Shown: positions 23,475 through 38,049 of the stretch, piece by piece
Layout of the letters: the number at the start of each line of letters is the position of its first letter
Position numbering within the stretch: the first letter of the stretch is position 1
Translations under genes and position numbers: made by a program
The notes under the pieces: generated by a model
What the model saw: only the letters and a program-made list of their open reading frames with translations
Databases searched by the model: none
What the model was told of the DNA's origin: nothing
Assembly: GCA_019843655.1 (NCBI GenBank)
Contig: JACDQD010000005.1
Span: forward strand, 27,848,954-27,912,953
Length of the DNA: 64,000 nt
Reading direction: 5' to 3'
DNA from: Lethocerus indicus
Taxonomy: Eukaryota > Arthropoda > Insecta > Hemiptera > Belostomatidae

Positions 23475-26400
23475 ACGCGAATTTCATATTTATACGCTGT
23501 CGTCAGACTCCTGGTGCCGCTAACTGAGGCGCGGAGGATCCACCTACGCCGCTTACTCTGGATTTACGAACGGGCCATGAAAACCGGCTGTTAAATGTTC
23601 AGTAAGCCTCTGTTGTCCGACACCTATTAACCTAAAATCCCCACTACGAAAGGGGGAAATCTTAATTTGGTCGTGTAATGATGAAAATATGACAAATAAA
23701 ATAAATTAATAGTCGCCCGCCGAGATAGACATTTTTAATAACACCGTGTTATTTCTGTCTCATTTCGATTATCCAGTATTCAGGAGACATGTTTGCGTAT
23801 GCATAAACATGACCGCACAATCATAACGCTGTTGGTGTGAAAAAACGGCATTTACTTAGTATTGTCGTAAGAGTCTAGTGATACTAAGGACGCTTCATAG
23901 ATAGTACATTTAAACATGATCTAACTGACGAAATGCCGAAACCGGTATCGGGTAGGCCATATAAGACATAATTGCACGATCTGGCGGATCTCGTTAAGCT
24001 AGTCCACAACTTATCTTCATATCCTTTTAACAATAAATAAAAAAATAATATTTTTTCCGATTTGTGCGCTAATCAGAGAACGTAATCTTTCTCAAAGAGG
24101 ACGTTTGCAAAGGGGGAGGTGGGAGGGTCCGCCCCACACCGACTCTTAATTAAAAATGTCAGTTAATTTTCTGTCGAGCTTCATCAGCCCCCCGCTTTCA
24201 TCCGTTTGACGTTTAAAGCAACTTTTAAGTCGATAAAGGAGAAAGGAAAGGGAAGTGTTCGATATCTATTAGGCCGGCTGACTTTGATAGGTCATGCGCA
24301 GTTTTATCAATTACCTCAGCCCCACGTAAATTTTCAAACCATCAGGAAATAGCGACAGGATTTGTCTCGTGATCTTTAGACGAATCCTGTCATAATGCCT
24401 TACGATTGTTGACCTTAAATCATGAATATGTATTCGTTCTTTGTATTTGTACACTCGGTGCGCCCTACATATTCCAAATTTAAAACAAATTTTACAGTTA
24501 GATTATATGGCGTTTGTTTGCTCAGAAGTTGTTTTTACGATGTCATAAAATGTTTACTGAAGCATACATGGCGCCATCAGAGATTTAACGTTTGAAGGAG
24601 ATACAGAAGGGATAGAGAGGAAATGAAAAAAAGTATGGGTTCGATATGGGTTCGGAAAAGAAGCCACTATTTGGAACGGTGGCAATATAGCGGCTGAGTA
24701 TAGATATAAGGTGTTTTCCAAGCCGATAGGTAAACGTACCATCCAGATATAAGGTACAACCCCCTCCGTTTAGCGAAAATCCAGCCTTTCACCGGATGCA
24801 TTTATATAAATGGTACATAAACTACAGAGACCAACACACCCGGACGAGCAAATACGTTGCTATTAATATTAATAAAATTGTAGATTAGGGGTTGATAATT
24901 GATAAACAAGAATTTCTTTTACTCCACTATTTCCTGTGCAGGCCGACCTACGATGAGTTCGGATTCTAATTACGTCTTCAAAAACGGAGCAATGACTAAA
25001 AAAACAAAAAGATAAACAAAAGAATAATCGCGACGCATACCTATATAATATAAGATAAGTGGATTTAAATTAAAGTGGAGTTCAATCCAAATTATATCCC
25101 GAAATAAATGTCGCATTTTCCTTAATTCATGCGATAAACACGAAATAAAGCGCGAATTTTATTAATTCGATCTATTATTTCAATCGTGACACGGAAAAAA
25201 GAAGAAAAACTGGAATGTAAAGGCGATGATTAGAGTGGCGCGAAGGAAAAAGGGAGAAGGAAAGCCCGGTAGAAGTATAGTTTGGGGTGGGTGTCGCAAT
25301 TTATAAAGTGAAGGGTGGCAGGAGAGGGGCCAGCACCAGGTGGGTAACTGGCCCTTTATGTTCACTTTAAGACCTGTAAACCCATCCCAATCATCTATAT
25401 AACACTCCGCCACTCCCGGAGCAAGGCCGCAGTGGCCCGGCGGAATGCCCGCCCGCCCCCACCTACCGACAACACAAACACACGCACGGCAGACTGAGAC
25501 AAGGGCGTTCACAATTACAGCGATTGCGCCCTCCACTCCGCCGGCCACCACTTCACTCTCACCTGAACACAATTACCAGACAACCTTTTATTGATCCGGA
25601 AGCGTGAGGGGGGGGGGCCGCGGAAGAAGAAGTTTAACGGCGAACCCCTCCTTTCACCACTCTCCGTCCTGTCTCGAGGATCTTCCCGCCGGCAGAAATA
25701 AAATGAGAACGGGTGTGGGAGGAGCGAGGGACTATAGAAAAGAGTAGCTGTATGGGAGCGGGGGGACGGTCGAGAAGCCGTCAATCCGAGTGGGCTACCC
25801 CTTCCACCGCGGAGTGGGTGGGGGTGTGACTATATAGCCCTCCAATAAAATGGCTCCAATAGCCCATTGATGAGCCAATAAAACCCGGAGGAGGGCGGGG
25901 AGCCTCCCTTCTCATTGATTCTTCTTACGACCTCCGCCACGATCGATATATACTGCCCTTTTCTTTTCGCCTATAGCCCGCTATAAGACTGTAAACGAAC
26001 ATCGTCCGCTACTCGCCTTATACTCCGCTCATTATGCTCTTAAAGCGGTTACCGCGTGTCTTTTGGAACTGTATTTCAAGGTACGGAAAGATCTCGGACG
26101 ACTATCCGTTTGAACTGCGGATTGAACTACGCAAGAGAGAAAAAAATAAAGGCACACGATTACAAGACCGAACGCGTTAAGAGATCGAAAAAGAGGAGAG
26201 GGGTGTGGAGGAGGAATAACTGGATTATCGGGGCAGTGTGAAATTACGACTTGCATAACCGGGCCTCGAACGTACGTAAAATTACGGTTTTTTAATCCGG
26301 GGAACCCCCGCGGGTGAAGTTGTAGGAGAGGGGGCTAATCCGGTTTCATCTGTATTCATTTGAAGGAGGTGGGGGACGAGGGAGCTACCACTCGCACTAG

Positions 26401-29400
26401 AAATAATGAATACCAAATCTGGGGTAGGTTAGATATCCCTCCGCATATCATCTGCCACATCACGCCGTGATGTATTAAGTCGTCACACCGCACCAATACA
26501 AATATTTATCGACGTGTGCCCGATACTCCCCCGTCCCCTCCTTCCAGACAGGATCCTGCTTCTAGTTCCTGTCTCAATGCCCGTATATTGGTGAACCGCC
26601 AGAATAATTTAAATAGACATAATGTCTAGACATTCTAGAGGTCTGGAATCAGAATTAACTCAGAAAGAAAACACCGGAAACCCTAAAACAGCTGGAAATA
26701 CATTAATACCGCAATAACGTGAAACCTTCAATCATTCATTTCATTTATATTTGTTTTATTACACGAACTATTTACCGAATTTATAATATGTTTCGATATT
26801 CATAAATGTGCACAAATGTTAGTTATGTTGATACCTTACAAATGGCCTACTAAATAGTTAATTTGGTGAAAGCTTGTATATTTTAGCAGTTGGTGTGAAG
26901 TATTGGTACAATAATAATTGCTATTATTATAGCTATTATTATTATATGTTTAGTTATTTTTTCGTGTTCCCCGTTGTTTTATGATTACACCCCGTAATTA
27001 GGGTTATTTGAAAATGACGGAACCACGAAATTAACGGAGGTAATCGTAAAAATTAATTCGATCGACAATACGTGGAAAAGCGTGTGTTCTCTCTGTTTTT
27101 TAAGTACAGGTGTGGCCGGTTCGACAATGTCTCTCTGTCACGTAATGCTACCCACATAAAAGCAATATCGCTATTTAATATTCGCGATGACAAATTCCAT
27201 AATTACAATCTATAGAGGAATAATTTCGCACATACGCAGGAATAATAATAAGCGCATACTAGGATATAAAGCCCTCCGATAGAGAAATTCGGTAAGTCGA
27301 AATTTTTTCCCATTTCGACAGCAATACAAGGCAGCAGACCTGGGGATACATAAAATAGGTCGGAGAGGGAACGCGGAGAGATAAGATTGGAAAATAGGAG
27401 CGGTGGGGCAAGCCCCAACAATTAGTGTAGGTAGCGCGTAGGGGCGGGGGATAGGGTGTGTGGGCGTGAGCGTGAGCGTCCCGTGGGGCGGCCTGCCCGT
27501 GGACAGTATTAGAATGGATAACACCTGGCCTGGGGGCCCCATTTATCAATTACCGCATCTACCGCCCCCACACCCGCCCCCGCCCCCGCCACCCGTAACA
27601 ACTATACTGCCGCCCCCTTCATTGTTTAAATAGATTTATCTGCCGCCTCCCCGTCCGTTCCCAAACCAACCCGCTTTTCGCATTCGTTCCCCCTCTCTCT
27701 TTCGCCAGTCTTCCGTCCGAATTTTAACCGCCGCCACCTTTCACCCACCGTTTCTTGCGTAGCTGACACGAACGAAACCATGACAAATATCCACAGCCGG
27801 TTTCATCTATCGAAAAGGATATTTTAATCTATAAACGCGTATTATTCATGTTTAAACAAACCATTCTCCTAGGCACTGTACGAAGATGATCATATTGTCG
27901 ATTGAGACTTTCAATGAAGACGTTAGGTGTTATCTGAAGCGTAACATATCACACACAAAACTGGAATTATCGCCAATATTGCCGTAATTGGAAAGAATGC
28001 GTCTGTAATACTACTATAACGAATTAAGTTATCCGTAACAAATGCCGCAAGATCGATTCGTAACACGCGGAGCAATGAATATATTTCTATCCGTGTAACT
28101 AACAAACAAACGTTGCTTTGCAACAAGAAGTCTCATTAAAGATGTATTAATGTTCCGCCCTCGACCGAATTGAACTTCTGCATAAATCGGCCGTTTATTT
28201 TGAAATTGAAATGAGTTCTCATTCCGCCTGTTGACTGCGGCTGTAAACTTATATTCGAACAACGAACGATGCCGGTTCTAATTGTACGAAATTTGACTAA
28301 TAACTCTTTTCGGTAATTGAGTGACCGGGCGTCATAGCGGCCATAGCCGTATGTACGCGGAAGGCAGCCCAAAGGATCTAAGCTAATGTTGATGTCGGCG
28401 TATAATGTAAAGTTACACGCGATGAAAGGATTTCGGGCCACTCGGACAGGCACGAAACGAGCCGAAATGAAAATGAACCACTAGGTATATTTAACGTCGA
28501 GTTGTTAGAATTGAAATATCATTTCGGTTTTACACCCTTAACCGCCATTCAACTCCGAAAAGTTATATTTTGGCGTAAAGGAAACTGTAACTGATGTAAC
28601 AAGAATATACGGAAGAAGATACGGCGGAAAACCAAAAATACGCCGTTTTTTCATTAGATCGTGTAGACAGCAACCTTGAATTAACATGCTACTTTAATAA
28701 TCATCCTTATGTCGTGTATATTGCCTTCAAAGGTAATAGAAAACCGAATCTTCATTAAAAATTCTTAATGCAGAATAGCAATGGATGGTTAGAAACAGTG
28801 CGTAGATAAGGCAGGGGAGAAGAGTTAGAATGGGAGTGAGACAATCATGCGGTAGTACGCGCATAGTCGGTTGGAATAGATTATACCTTATCGGGGATAA
28901 GGTGATAAAGGCGGCCGGGGCAACAACAATAGCCTGCCTCCTGCTCCTGCTCATGCTTGCTCCTGCTGGAGGGGGCCAGCCGGCGGTGGCCGGCCACCGA
29001 CCGCTCGCTCTGTCAGGCTTACCAACAAAACAGATCAATAACTCTAACCCCGAGCTCACAAAGTGCCCCTTGACCCCCGCATAAAGACTCCACCGCTATT
29101 TACCTAACTCCTCCCGTTACCTTTCTGATTTATTGTCCCGCTAGATAGCGTCCGCAACCCTCTTGTCAATAGTTCTGCCAGCAGTTCAACATTATTCGTG
29201 CCAGGAACTAATGACCCGCTGCTAGATCTTCATAAGTGAGATTTTCTCCTATATCAAATGTAAACCCTGTTTCGGTAATTCTGAATTGCACTTCGATTAA
29301 AAATGAACTCAGTTGTTAAATTTTGTTTCTATAAAAGAGTAGATTGCATAAAAGTTAGATGACAAAATTAAGATATCGCCTAACCTGCCTTTAACACGTA

Positions 29401-29572
29401 GTTTATAAAAAAAGGCTACACTGAGGTATTACTAAGGAGGCTGTTCTGAGGGACAGTAATCGGGCATATACATTATAAATGAGCGGTAGGTAGTGAGGGG
29501 GTGGTGGTTTTGGAGGGGTTGCGGTATGCACAAGGGCGGGAGAAGTAGACGGGGCTCACACATACTATTGTG

Positions 29573-29596
29573 GCGGGCCCCTTAAAGCGGGCCCGC
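29573..29596. repeat. GC-rich inverted repeat GCGGGCCC/GGGCCCGC
   Basis: Perfect 8-bp arms are separated by eight bases (CTTAAAGC). It sits at the start of a GC-rich island that also holds a small tandem repeat at 29616. Confidence 0.6.
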
Positions 29597-29615
29597 GGAG
29601 GCATTCGGGGGGGGG

Positions 29616-29647
29616 CCCGGAAAACAATCCCGGCAAACAATCCCGGG
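29616..29647. repeat. 13-bp tandem repeat, about 2.5 copies
   Basis: CCCGGAAAACAAT is followed directly by CCCGGCAAACAAT and then CCCGGG. The two full units differ by one base. Confidence 0.75.
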
Positions 29648-30874
29648 CTCCTCCTCTATCTCTATATTTCTCGGGAGCGGGGCCGCTCGTCTGAATCTCC
29701 TCCTATCAATCCGGGACATTCCTCTACCAGCCTCCTCCTACTACTCCCCTATTTCCCCCGCCTCAGCCTCTTTAACACGCACGGCCCTCCTCTTTCACCG
29801 CCGTTTTACCTTTTTCGTGTCAATAAATTCCGGGCCGAACTGTCGGGGCGCGGGACTGGGAAATACCGACAGAAATCCTAACGGACAGTTCGGCTTCCTC
29901 CGGGCCCCTTTATCTCACGGTTCGATAGCGATCGGTTCCACCGGTATTTAGAATCCTTAATAAAATACGTAGACGTTTACGATGCTACGGGACTGTGAAC
30001 ATTAAACCCTTCATAAAACCCGTTTTGATAAGCGATAATGCGTTCAGTGATACTCCAGATATAGAGATCTCTTTGTACTAACTTTTGACGCGAGGAGTAC
30101 CCGTGATATGTCTGATTGGTTTTTAAACGAGGGATGAGTTATTAATTGGAACAATTGTTCGAAGGGTGCGAACCTTATTGGCATCATTGTACTTATTATT
30201 GTAGTCTTCGGGGATAGGTGAGTAATATTAAAAACTGAAGAAGGGAAGGATCTGCAATATGAGCCTATAGCATCCGCACGACTAATCGTTTAGTTTTAAT
30301 CTGGCCGACCCGTCTGCCTTCTTTAACGCCGAGAAAACCACCCCGCTAATTGCCGCCTCCGGCACGATAAAAACCCGGACTAATTAAATCGTTTCTACTT
30401 CTTTCATCGGGGGAGAGTTGTGTAATTTACTTTAATAGAAGTTTTTGAGTCCTTCGGGCCCACAGAAACCGGCGCCCATTTCACCTGAAATAACTCCACA
30501 ATTAAAACAAACCTCCTTTAAAAAATATATGTAAGTATTAACCGCCTAACGATATCCAATTGAAACTGAGTCTCCTCTGGAAAGGAAAATTAAATGAAAT
30601 GAACATTTCTCTGCTGACTTAACGCTTATATAATCAACGAACGTTAATCTACTTTAATTCAGATTCCTCCCATCACCGAGATAATCTGCTGAGAACCTCA
30701 GAAATACTGAGAAGATTCCTACTCGAACCACAGTATGGAACCTAATACTCATTAATGTATTTTTTCGTTAGGTCCCAATTCTGATGGGAATTTATAAAAT
30801 CCTCCTCGGAACCTGGGTCAGTTCATCAGTACTGGACTGCATTATGCCAAGCTAGGCCCAACCAAAGGTGGCGT

Positions 30875-30892
30875 GGAAGACAATTGTCTTCC
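30875..30892. repeat. Perfect 18-bp palindrome
   Basis: GGAAGACAATTGTCTTCC reads the same on both strands, with no spacer. A second small palindrome, CCAATTGG, overlaps its right end. Confidence 0.7.
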
Positions 30893-32740
30893 AATTGGAT
30901 GTTTGAAATCTAGAGTTCCCGTGTTGATACCCAGAAAAATTCTAGTTAGTGTTTTTTATGATTGGGTACTATTTTTAACATCCAAAAGAAACATGCTCGA
31001 GGACAACTAACATCAGTTGTACTCAAGTTGGAAAATGGCAAGAAGAGCAAGGACTCAAGGAGGGACGCTGGGGACAACACTCTACTGAGACAGGTTTCGG
31101 CCAGTTTCAACTGCGACATATATAGCAGGGCAAAAAAACAACAATAAACGAGTTTCCTCAATATTTTCTGCCCAGTTTCCCACGGGGCCGGTGTTCCAGA
31201 ACTAAAAGGACTTTCATAAAACTGTCCAACGCTACGGAAAGTTTTCTTTTTTCTGGTAACTCAAAACGCAATTATACAAACAAAGAAGTGAATAAAAGGA
31301 GTAAATAGAAATCAGCGGAGTCCGAATGTCCTCGGTAAGTTCGAATATCCTAACAATAGAATACGAATCACTTGGGTACAATGGGTTGTACGATAAATAT
31401 ATAAAAAGTTGAAATAATTGTAGATGTCATTCGATAACATCCCGTCCGTTCTCCAATTTGGATTCCGCGTTTTGATGCTACTAAGTCGAGGAAGCACCGT
31501 TCGATTTGTACTACATGATATGGTAGAGGATAATTTCGTAATTTATTCGAAACTGATATTTTCTGCTATAGACTAGACAACAAGGCAACATGTAACAACA
31601 AGGTAAAATGGATTAAATCAGAGCAGGGGCATAGGAGTTAGCTGGGATACGTTCAACTGACAGATAGCACAGAGAAGGAGCGATGAAGCGAAAGCGAAGA
31701 GAATTATCCAAGAGAAGACGGTATTCCGCTGTTTAGGATAATAGTGGCGGATAACTATAGTGGGAGGCGGGAGGCCGATGGGGCGGAAACCAGGGAGTGG
31801 GCCCAGGTATTACCTCACAGCCTCCTCGTCTCGTTTCAGCCTAATCCAGATCAAACAGTCTGATACACTCACTCCCTAATGACTGTGCCCTAAGAGCCAA
31901 CCATTGGTATGCACAATAGAAATACGGTGTTTCACCGACAAACATCTCAATAAAATGTTTACTAATCGATTCGGATTAAATAGAGAAGAAACGATACAAA
32001 TATGAACGACAGTAACGTTGTCTACATGAAGTATATATACGGTGACTCGGGAAAATGTATAGCAAACTTTACAATGAAATACATATAGAATTTTGTTCTA
32101 TATTAGTACAAAATACAAAATAATAATAACAATCCGTCATAAAAAAAAACAAAAGACAAACAACAAACAAAAAATTACAAAAGTAATAGTGCTGAACGAA
32201 AGCAACTCGAACTCAATAAGCACTACCACCGCACTATTGGGCGCGTTCCAACAAGTACATAGGACGCGCATAGGTACGAATTCGCCGATTAGCGAAGAAT
32301 AGCGAGTTCGACCCGCTAGGCTCGTTCATTCTAACTCCGCACGAACCAACTTTTCCAAAACGACCCACACCCCTTACAGAGAATCCAATTTGGGAGGAAA
32401 GAATTCGAAAAGCGAGTTTTTGAAACAAATGTTATCGAGAGAAAAAAACTCCAACGAACTATTAATGCGGAAACGAAGGGTGGAAGAGAGGGGCGGCAGC
32501 GGGGGGTAGGCGGTAATTACCCCCCGGGGAGGAGAGGGCGGGCTTCATGTTTGTATATTACACCGGGAGGAGAGGCACGCTCTATCGGGGGCAGGTCGAC
32601 CGGTTTAATTAAAATACAATTATTCCAGTTGATTGTGCACTGAGAGGGTGAGAGGCCCCCCACGTAATAGCGTCGGGCGATCAGGGGCGGGGGGCGCCAA
32701 TTGGTTTGTAGCCGTTGTACCGAGAGGGGGGTGAGGCTGA

Positions 32741-32764
32741 GGGAGAGGGAGAGGGAGAGAGGGG
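32741..32764 (+). other. Quadruplex motif, four G runs
   Basis: GGG runs separated by AGA, AGA and AGAGA end in GGGG. This fits the G3 quadruplex pattern and lies in a G-rich island with several other G runs nearby. Confidence 0.6.
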
Positions 32765-35700
32765 ACGCCAAGGGGAGGGGGCGATTAATGGAATTACAGC
32801 ATTAAGGCGGCCACCGAAGGGCAGGAGGAGGAGGAAGAGGGGGGGGACTTAAATTGACAAGTCGTTCTCAAGTTGAAGCGTTTAGGCCGGCAATGTTAGC
32901 ACTGCGGGCTCTTAACAGTACCGCCCATTAACTTCATGGAGCCGCCTCCGGCTACTGCCCTCCGACCGGTAACCCGCACGCACCACCTTTTGGCTATTCC
33001 CCTTCCTCGCTCTGCGTTAACGCCCAGTTGAGAAATCGAATATCGAGTTACATTTTAATTTTAGAAATTGTATGATGATACCTGAATCCCGTCAGCGGTA
33101 TCGAACACTTGTACACAATTAATTACCGTACGATTCTGTACTCATCAGTTATTATGTATGAGCCGGAAGCCGAACTTATACAGCGATACTGCAAATAAAA
33201 AATTAAATTGCGCATTTTGTATCCTTCAAAATTATACAAGGGTTATCCTGTAAGCCTGATTACTTAAATGAAATGTCGGTTGTAAGGAAGTAAAACGGAC
33301 GTAAAAAAAGGGAATTTTCTTGCCTGGAAAGTTGCACCCCTACCAATTTTTTTCTTTGGGGGGTGTGAGGGCCGAATGTTTGCGGCGGCGAGGGGGTCGT
33401 GAGTGTGCTCGATGTTAAAGTGTGACCCCTTAGCGGGGAGCGGTACACGCCCACACTATATAGGAGTACGTGACCCTCATTACAACGGGAGGAAGTAGGA
33501 TGCTCCCACATGGCTCCTGCCCCGCACCACACTCTATGAACTGGGCCAGTGTATGGACAGGGGAGGGGGAGGGGTGCGCATTAAAGCGCCCCCACGACAC
33601 GAAGTGTATGTACTCGGGGGCTCGACACGCCACCTGACTTACAATAAGTTTAACATGTGATTTAAATCTATTCAAATATTGAGTAAGTGAGGGGGCGGAG
33701 GCCCTTCCCACGAAACTGAATTAGCTTTGTTCCTGCTCTTCCCCCTCCACACCCACACACACACAAAACACCACACCATTCTGTTACCTTGCCGCACACT
33801 TGCAATGAAACCAATTACGGTCCCAAAACCATCGGTTTATTTATTTTCCCAATTATTCCTTTATTTAAAAAATTAATATGTAAATTATTTTAACAGTTTA
33901 ATCCTGAACTAAAATTTTATTATCGTATTGAGCGATTAGGCCAATAAATCGATAATTATTTTATGGAAATACTGAGAAAAGCGACTGAAAATATACTACA
34001 GATGTGTTATAAAAGGTGCCCTCGATCAGTAAATAATGGGCGATGAAAAGATCGCCAAGAATTATCGGATTTTGAAGCACTTACTGTTCAAAATTTCAAC
34101 ATACAAATAAAACACAATGAAATTACGTAAAAATAAGAGTTGGAGGAGGTAATGATATACGTAGGTTGCACCACTGTGTATTAAATAGAGGAGCCCCCTC
34201 GACCATCCACTGAGCCTTACCCACACCACAGGGTTACTAACTTAGCCGGGAGCTTACTATCTGCAACTTATCTAATTTACCTACACACGCATGCTAGACC
34301 TCTAGACCTCACCCCATCCCGGTGTTACATGCTATCTACCCTACCCCCTAACTGATAACATTAATTAAAGGATACGCGGTCCTTAATTGGTGCCGCCCTA
34401 ATCTATACAGCAATTAACAATATGATCGTATTACTTCCGATATAAGGGTAATTAAGACGGACTATCGGAGACGGATAGAGCATAAAAATATTCTATGTGG
34501 TTTCGTAAAAATGAACGCTTAGAATAAAATTTTTCATACTGGGAGCAATAAAATTTTAACGAAGAGTTACAATCTTCGTTGATAGTTTCAGATCAAAATT
34601 AGAACACATGTTTAATAGATTTAAACACCAGCCATACATGTCAAATGTTTCGAATCTGTTTATAGCAAAAGTAAGTAGTCACCGCTGGATTATAATTATT
34701 TGAATTTGTTCGAGACAAACAGTCCATGATTCGTATAGCTTTATGTACATATATACGTGCTTACTTATATACGTATAAAAATATATTTCTATATACGCAC
34801 AATTGTATATTCCCTGATGTATAACACTAGAAATGTATTCAACACTAATTCCTCAAATACTGGTCGCAAATATCCGAAGCTTCGGGTAGCCCTGACTGGA
34901 CAGAGAAGTGGGTACGAACCAGCGAGGTTATATCATTAGATGCGAATTCAACCGGAAGCGAGAGGGAGAATACGTTCGTAGACTGCGGTCACCGCGGGTA
35001 CCACTCTAAGTTGGAGCGGTATGTCAGGCATCCGGCCATTTGCCCACAAGGAGCCCCAACACACGCAAGGAAACCCCGCCCCCTCCAAAACACTGCAATC
35101 CTAATACAACCCCCGCCAGGTATGTGATTATATGTTCCAGATCACTAGAATCTTCCTACGCATACTATCCAGTAACAAACCGCATGTATCTCAATTTAGG
35201 CTAGCTATTCCACGGGCAACCGTGGAGAGATTCCATTACTGACTTCATTTACAGGCACAAAACCGACACTAAGAGCTGTAATATATCATCACCGAGTAAT
35301 ATCCACTCTTATTTCGCCTTGCATCACTAATACCTGCTAGTAACGTAGTTACAATGGCTGACCTAAGCCGGACTCCGACCAACGGCGACGACGGAATTAG
35401 GTTCGGAAAAGCAAACTGGTCGTAGCGATGCGGCGTCCACGCGTTGATCCGAGGTTAGGGCAATGAAACCGGTAGTGGACCAAATGTTCAGTTGCAAATT
35501 GGAACTAATGAAGAGATATGTAATGTCTCTCCAACGTTCTCATTAGAATGCTAACCTTAGGAGCCGAATATTAAGCCAAGCACTACTACACACTCAGGAT
35601 TCATCGGACCCATAAAAAATAAATTATACTCTATAGTCTCTTTCGGGTGCTGATAATCCGAACTTCTAGCACACATTTCCAATTCAAATATGTCTAAATG

Positions 35701-38025
35701 TGTACAAATATAATTGCACCTATACATTCTAGAAAATATACAGCTAGCGTTAGACAGAAATTATAGGAGCAAATAACTGAGCACGTGTATTAGGAGAATT
35801 CAAAATGATATCCGGGACCAGTGCCTCTATCGCGCAGTTCTCCATTATTAGTTTAACTGCGGGGGCTGGGAGGGAGTTTGCCGGGTCAGAGGTAGGCAAC
35901 GAGCAGCCCTCACCCCCTCAATTTCAGGGCCGATACGCCAATTAAATTTCGGCCCCCTACCAACAACACCCACACCCCTCTCCTTTTGACCACGACTCGC
36001 TTTTATTTAGTAATAAAACTAGGGTAGAGAAAGAGGGGGGGAGGGAGTGGAGGTTCAAAGCGCCCCCCCCCCTTATCAGCGCCCATGAAAATATACTCTA
36101 CGGGTATTTTCGGTGAAGAACAAGCCCCCCTTTCTCCCCTTCGTCCACTCACCCCTGTACGGTACAAACTAGATTAAAATTCATTGTTGGCTCGAAGGTA
36201 TTATCAGTTTGTGACGTTCCCACCCCCTCCGCCGCTAGGGGAACATAATTAAATTCGAGAGTAAGACTCACCACGGAGGACTGAGGAGGGAGGGAAGGGG
36301 CTTCAATATAGCTCGAAGCCGACGGAGAAAAGAGGTGGAAAACGCGGAGAAGGAATTCATTGCGGGGGAGACGAATCACTGCGCGGCTTGATTTATTCTT
36401 TATTAATTTATAGAACCGAAAGAGCCGAAGAAACGGATATGACGATAACCTAGTTTAGCGCCTGACGTATAAAGAAAACAAGTTGGAAAACTACGTCTTG
36501 TGTTGGTTAATGGCAACCATGTATTTAAGTAATACAACTTCGGAAAGGAAAATAAACTTTGGAATTAATACAAATCTTCCATCATCTACAGAGTACATGT
36601 TATGGAAAAATATCCTATTACTATTTGATATAAATATTTGACATTGATTTGTTATATACTATTTGGTCAAATAACATCATATATACTAAATATAGCGAAT
36701 TAAATTATTAGTATTATTATTATTATTGGTATAAATATATATTAGTATTATTAGTATATAGAATTACTACAATACTAAAACCAAAAAGGACAAATTGTTA
36801 AGCATGTTCACAAGTGATACTTTATGAATAATGAAAAATTAAATATCGTTAAAGGAATCGATGGATTTATAAATTCTTAATATTTACTCCACAGTTTTTT
36901 CATAAGTCCAGAAGTTTTGATCCAGAAGTGAGGATAATATACCAATCAACGGAAAGAGGTTGAAGATGAATAGGGGGGTGAAAGAGAAAAAAGACCCAAG
37001 CTCGTATAAACTATGTATAATTGGCCTAAAAGGCTCGTATTTTATTCAAAAAGGTTAAATTGATTGGCGGTGGTAACACCGGTAGAAGCAGCACTGGTTC
37101 ACATTTTGATTCGAACCGAGTAGAGAGGAGTAAGCAGAAGAGGAGTTTATGTTGATGGATAAAGGTTTAGGGTGGAGGAAGAGGAAGGATCGAATCAATT
37201 ATGTAAGTAAACGGGTCGAAACCATTCAATTGGATAATATATTATTTAAGGTCCAAGTGCCCTTCCCTCATTTATGCACGTTACATCAATAATGTACAAC
37301 ATACTGGTTAAGTCATGAGCTTTTCCCTATTTTAGTTCAAGATATTCAGCCCCGTGTCTTTTCTATGAAGTATTACCCAAAAAAGTGACATTCTTTGCTT
37401 ATTAAATTACGACTTACGAATTAAATTATTTCGTTAAACTGAAATATTTTAACAAAACGTTCACTGCAATACAGCCTGAATATTGCATTCTTTTCGTACC
37501 TACCGATTGTGAAGAAAAATGCAATTTTTACAATGTATTAACTTATAGTAAGAAACATGTTCTTAAACTATACGCACAATTCGAATTATTGAAAGCTGCA
37601 TATTTATAAATTAATGAACGACGTATATGATTTAAAATAATACCTTAAAACGGATTTGTAGCTCCGAAATCGCGGAGTTCGGATGTTGACCGATAACGAG
37701 GAAAAAATCAAAGCATTTCCACTGTATAAACTGTATGACTCTATAATATTAGTTAATGCTTCCCTCACCCCGACAATATCTAGTTCTACATACCCATCTG
37801 GTGGCAGTGAGAGGTGTTGATATTGTATCTAGAAGTGTATAATTCATTAAGGCAAGCGGAGCGAGACCTTTGCCGCAATTTGGAATCAAACCTTGACCGC
37901 CTGAGCGACCATGTCACCGCGGACCCTAACTATTACATGTATAAACTATACCGTGTATAACTTTTAGACATAAAATACTAAAAAAATGCCCTAATGCTAA
38001 CTGGAAAAGGAAAAGGTTCCGCCCT

Positions 38026-38049
38026 TTGAAAAAAAGGGATTTTTTTCAA
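38026..38049. repeat. 10-bp perfect inverted repeat, 4-base loop
   Basis: TTGAAAAAAA and TTTTTTTCAA flank GGGA. It would form an A/T-rich hairpin. Either a chance feature or a structural element; no gene neighbours it. Confidence 0.6.

Noticed and set aside
25211..25223. TGGAATGTAAAGG resembling the start of miR-1
   Set aside because: The match ends after the first dozen bases and there is no complementary arm for a precursor hairpin.
28029..28453. Two overlapping minus-strand frames in CpG-containing sequence
   Set aside because: Different phases open over the same bases and neither shows a known domain or splice sites that define an exon.
34885..34925. B-box-like GGTTCGTACCC on the minus strand
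   Set aside because: No A box or cloverleaf partner upstream, so not a tRNA or SINE that I can support.
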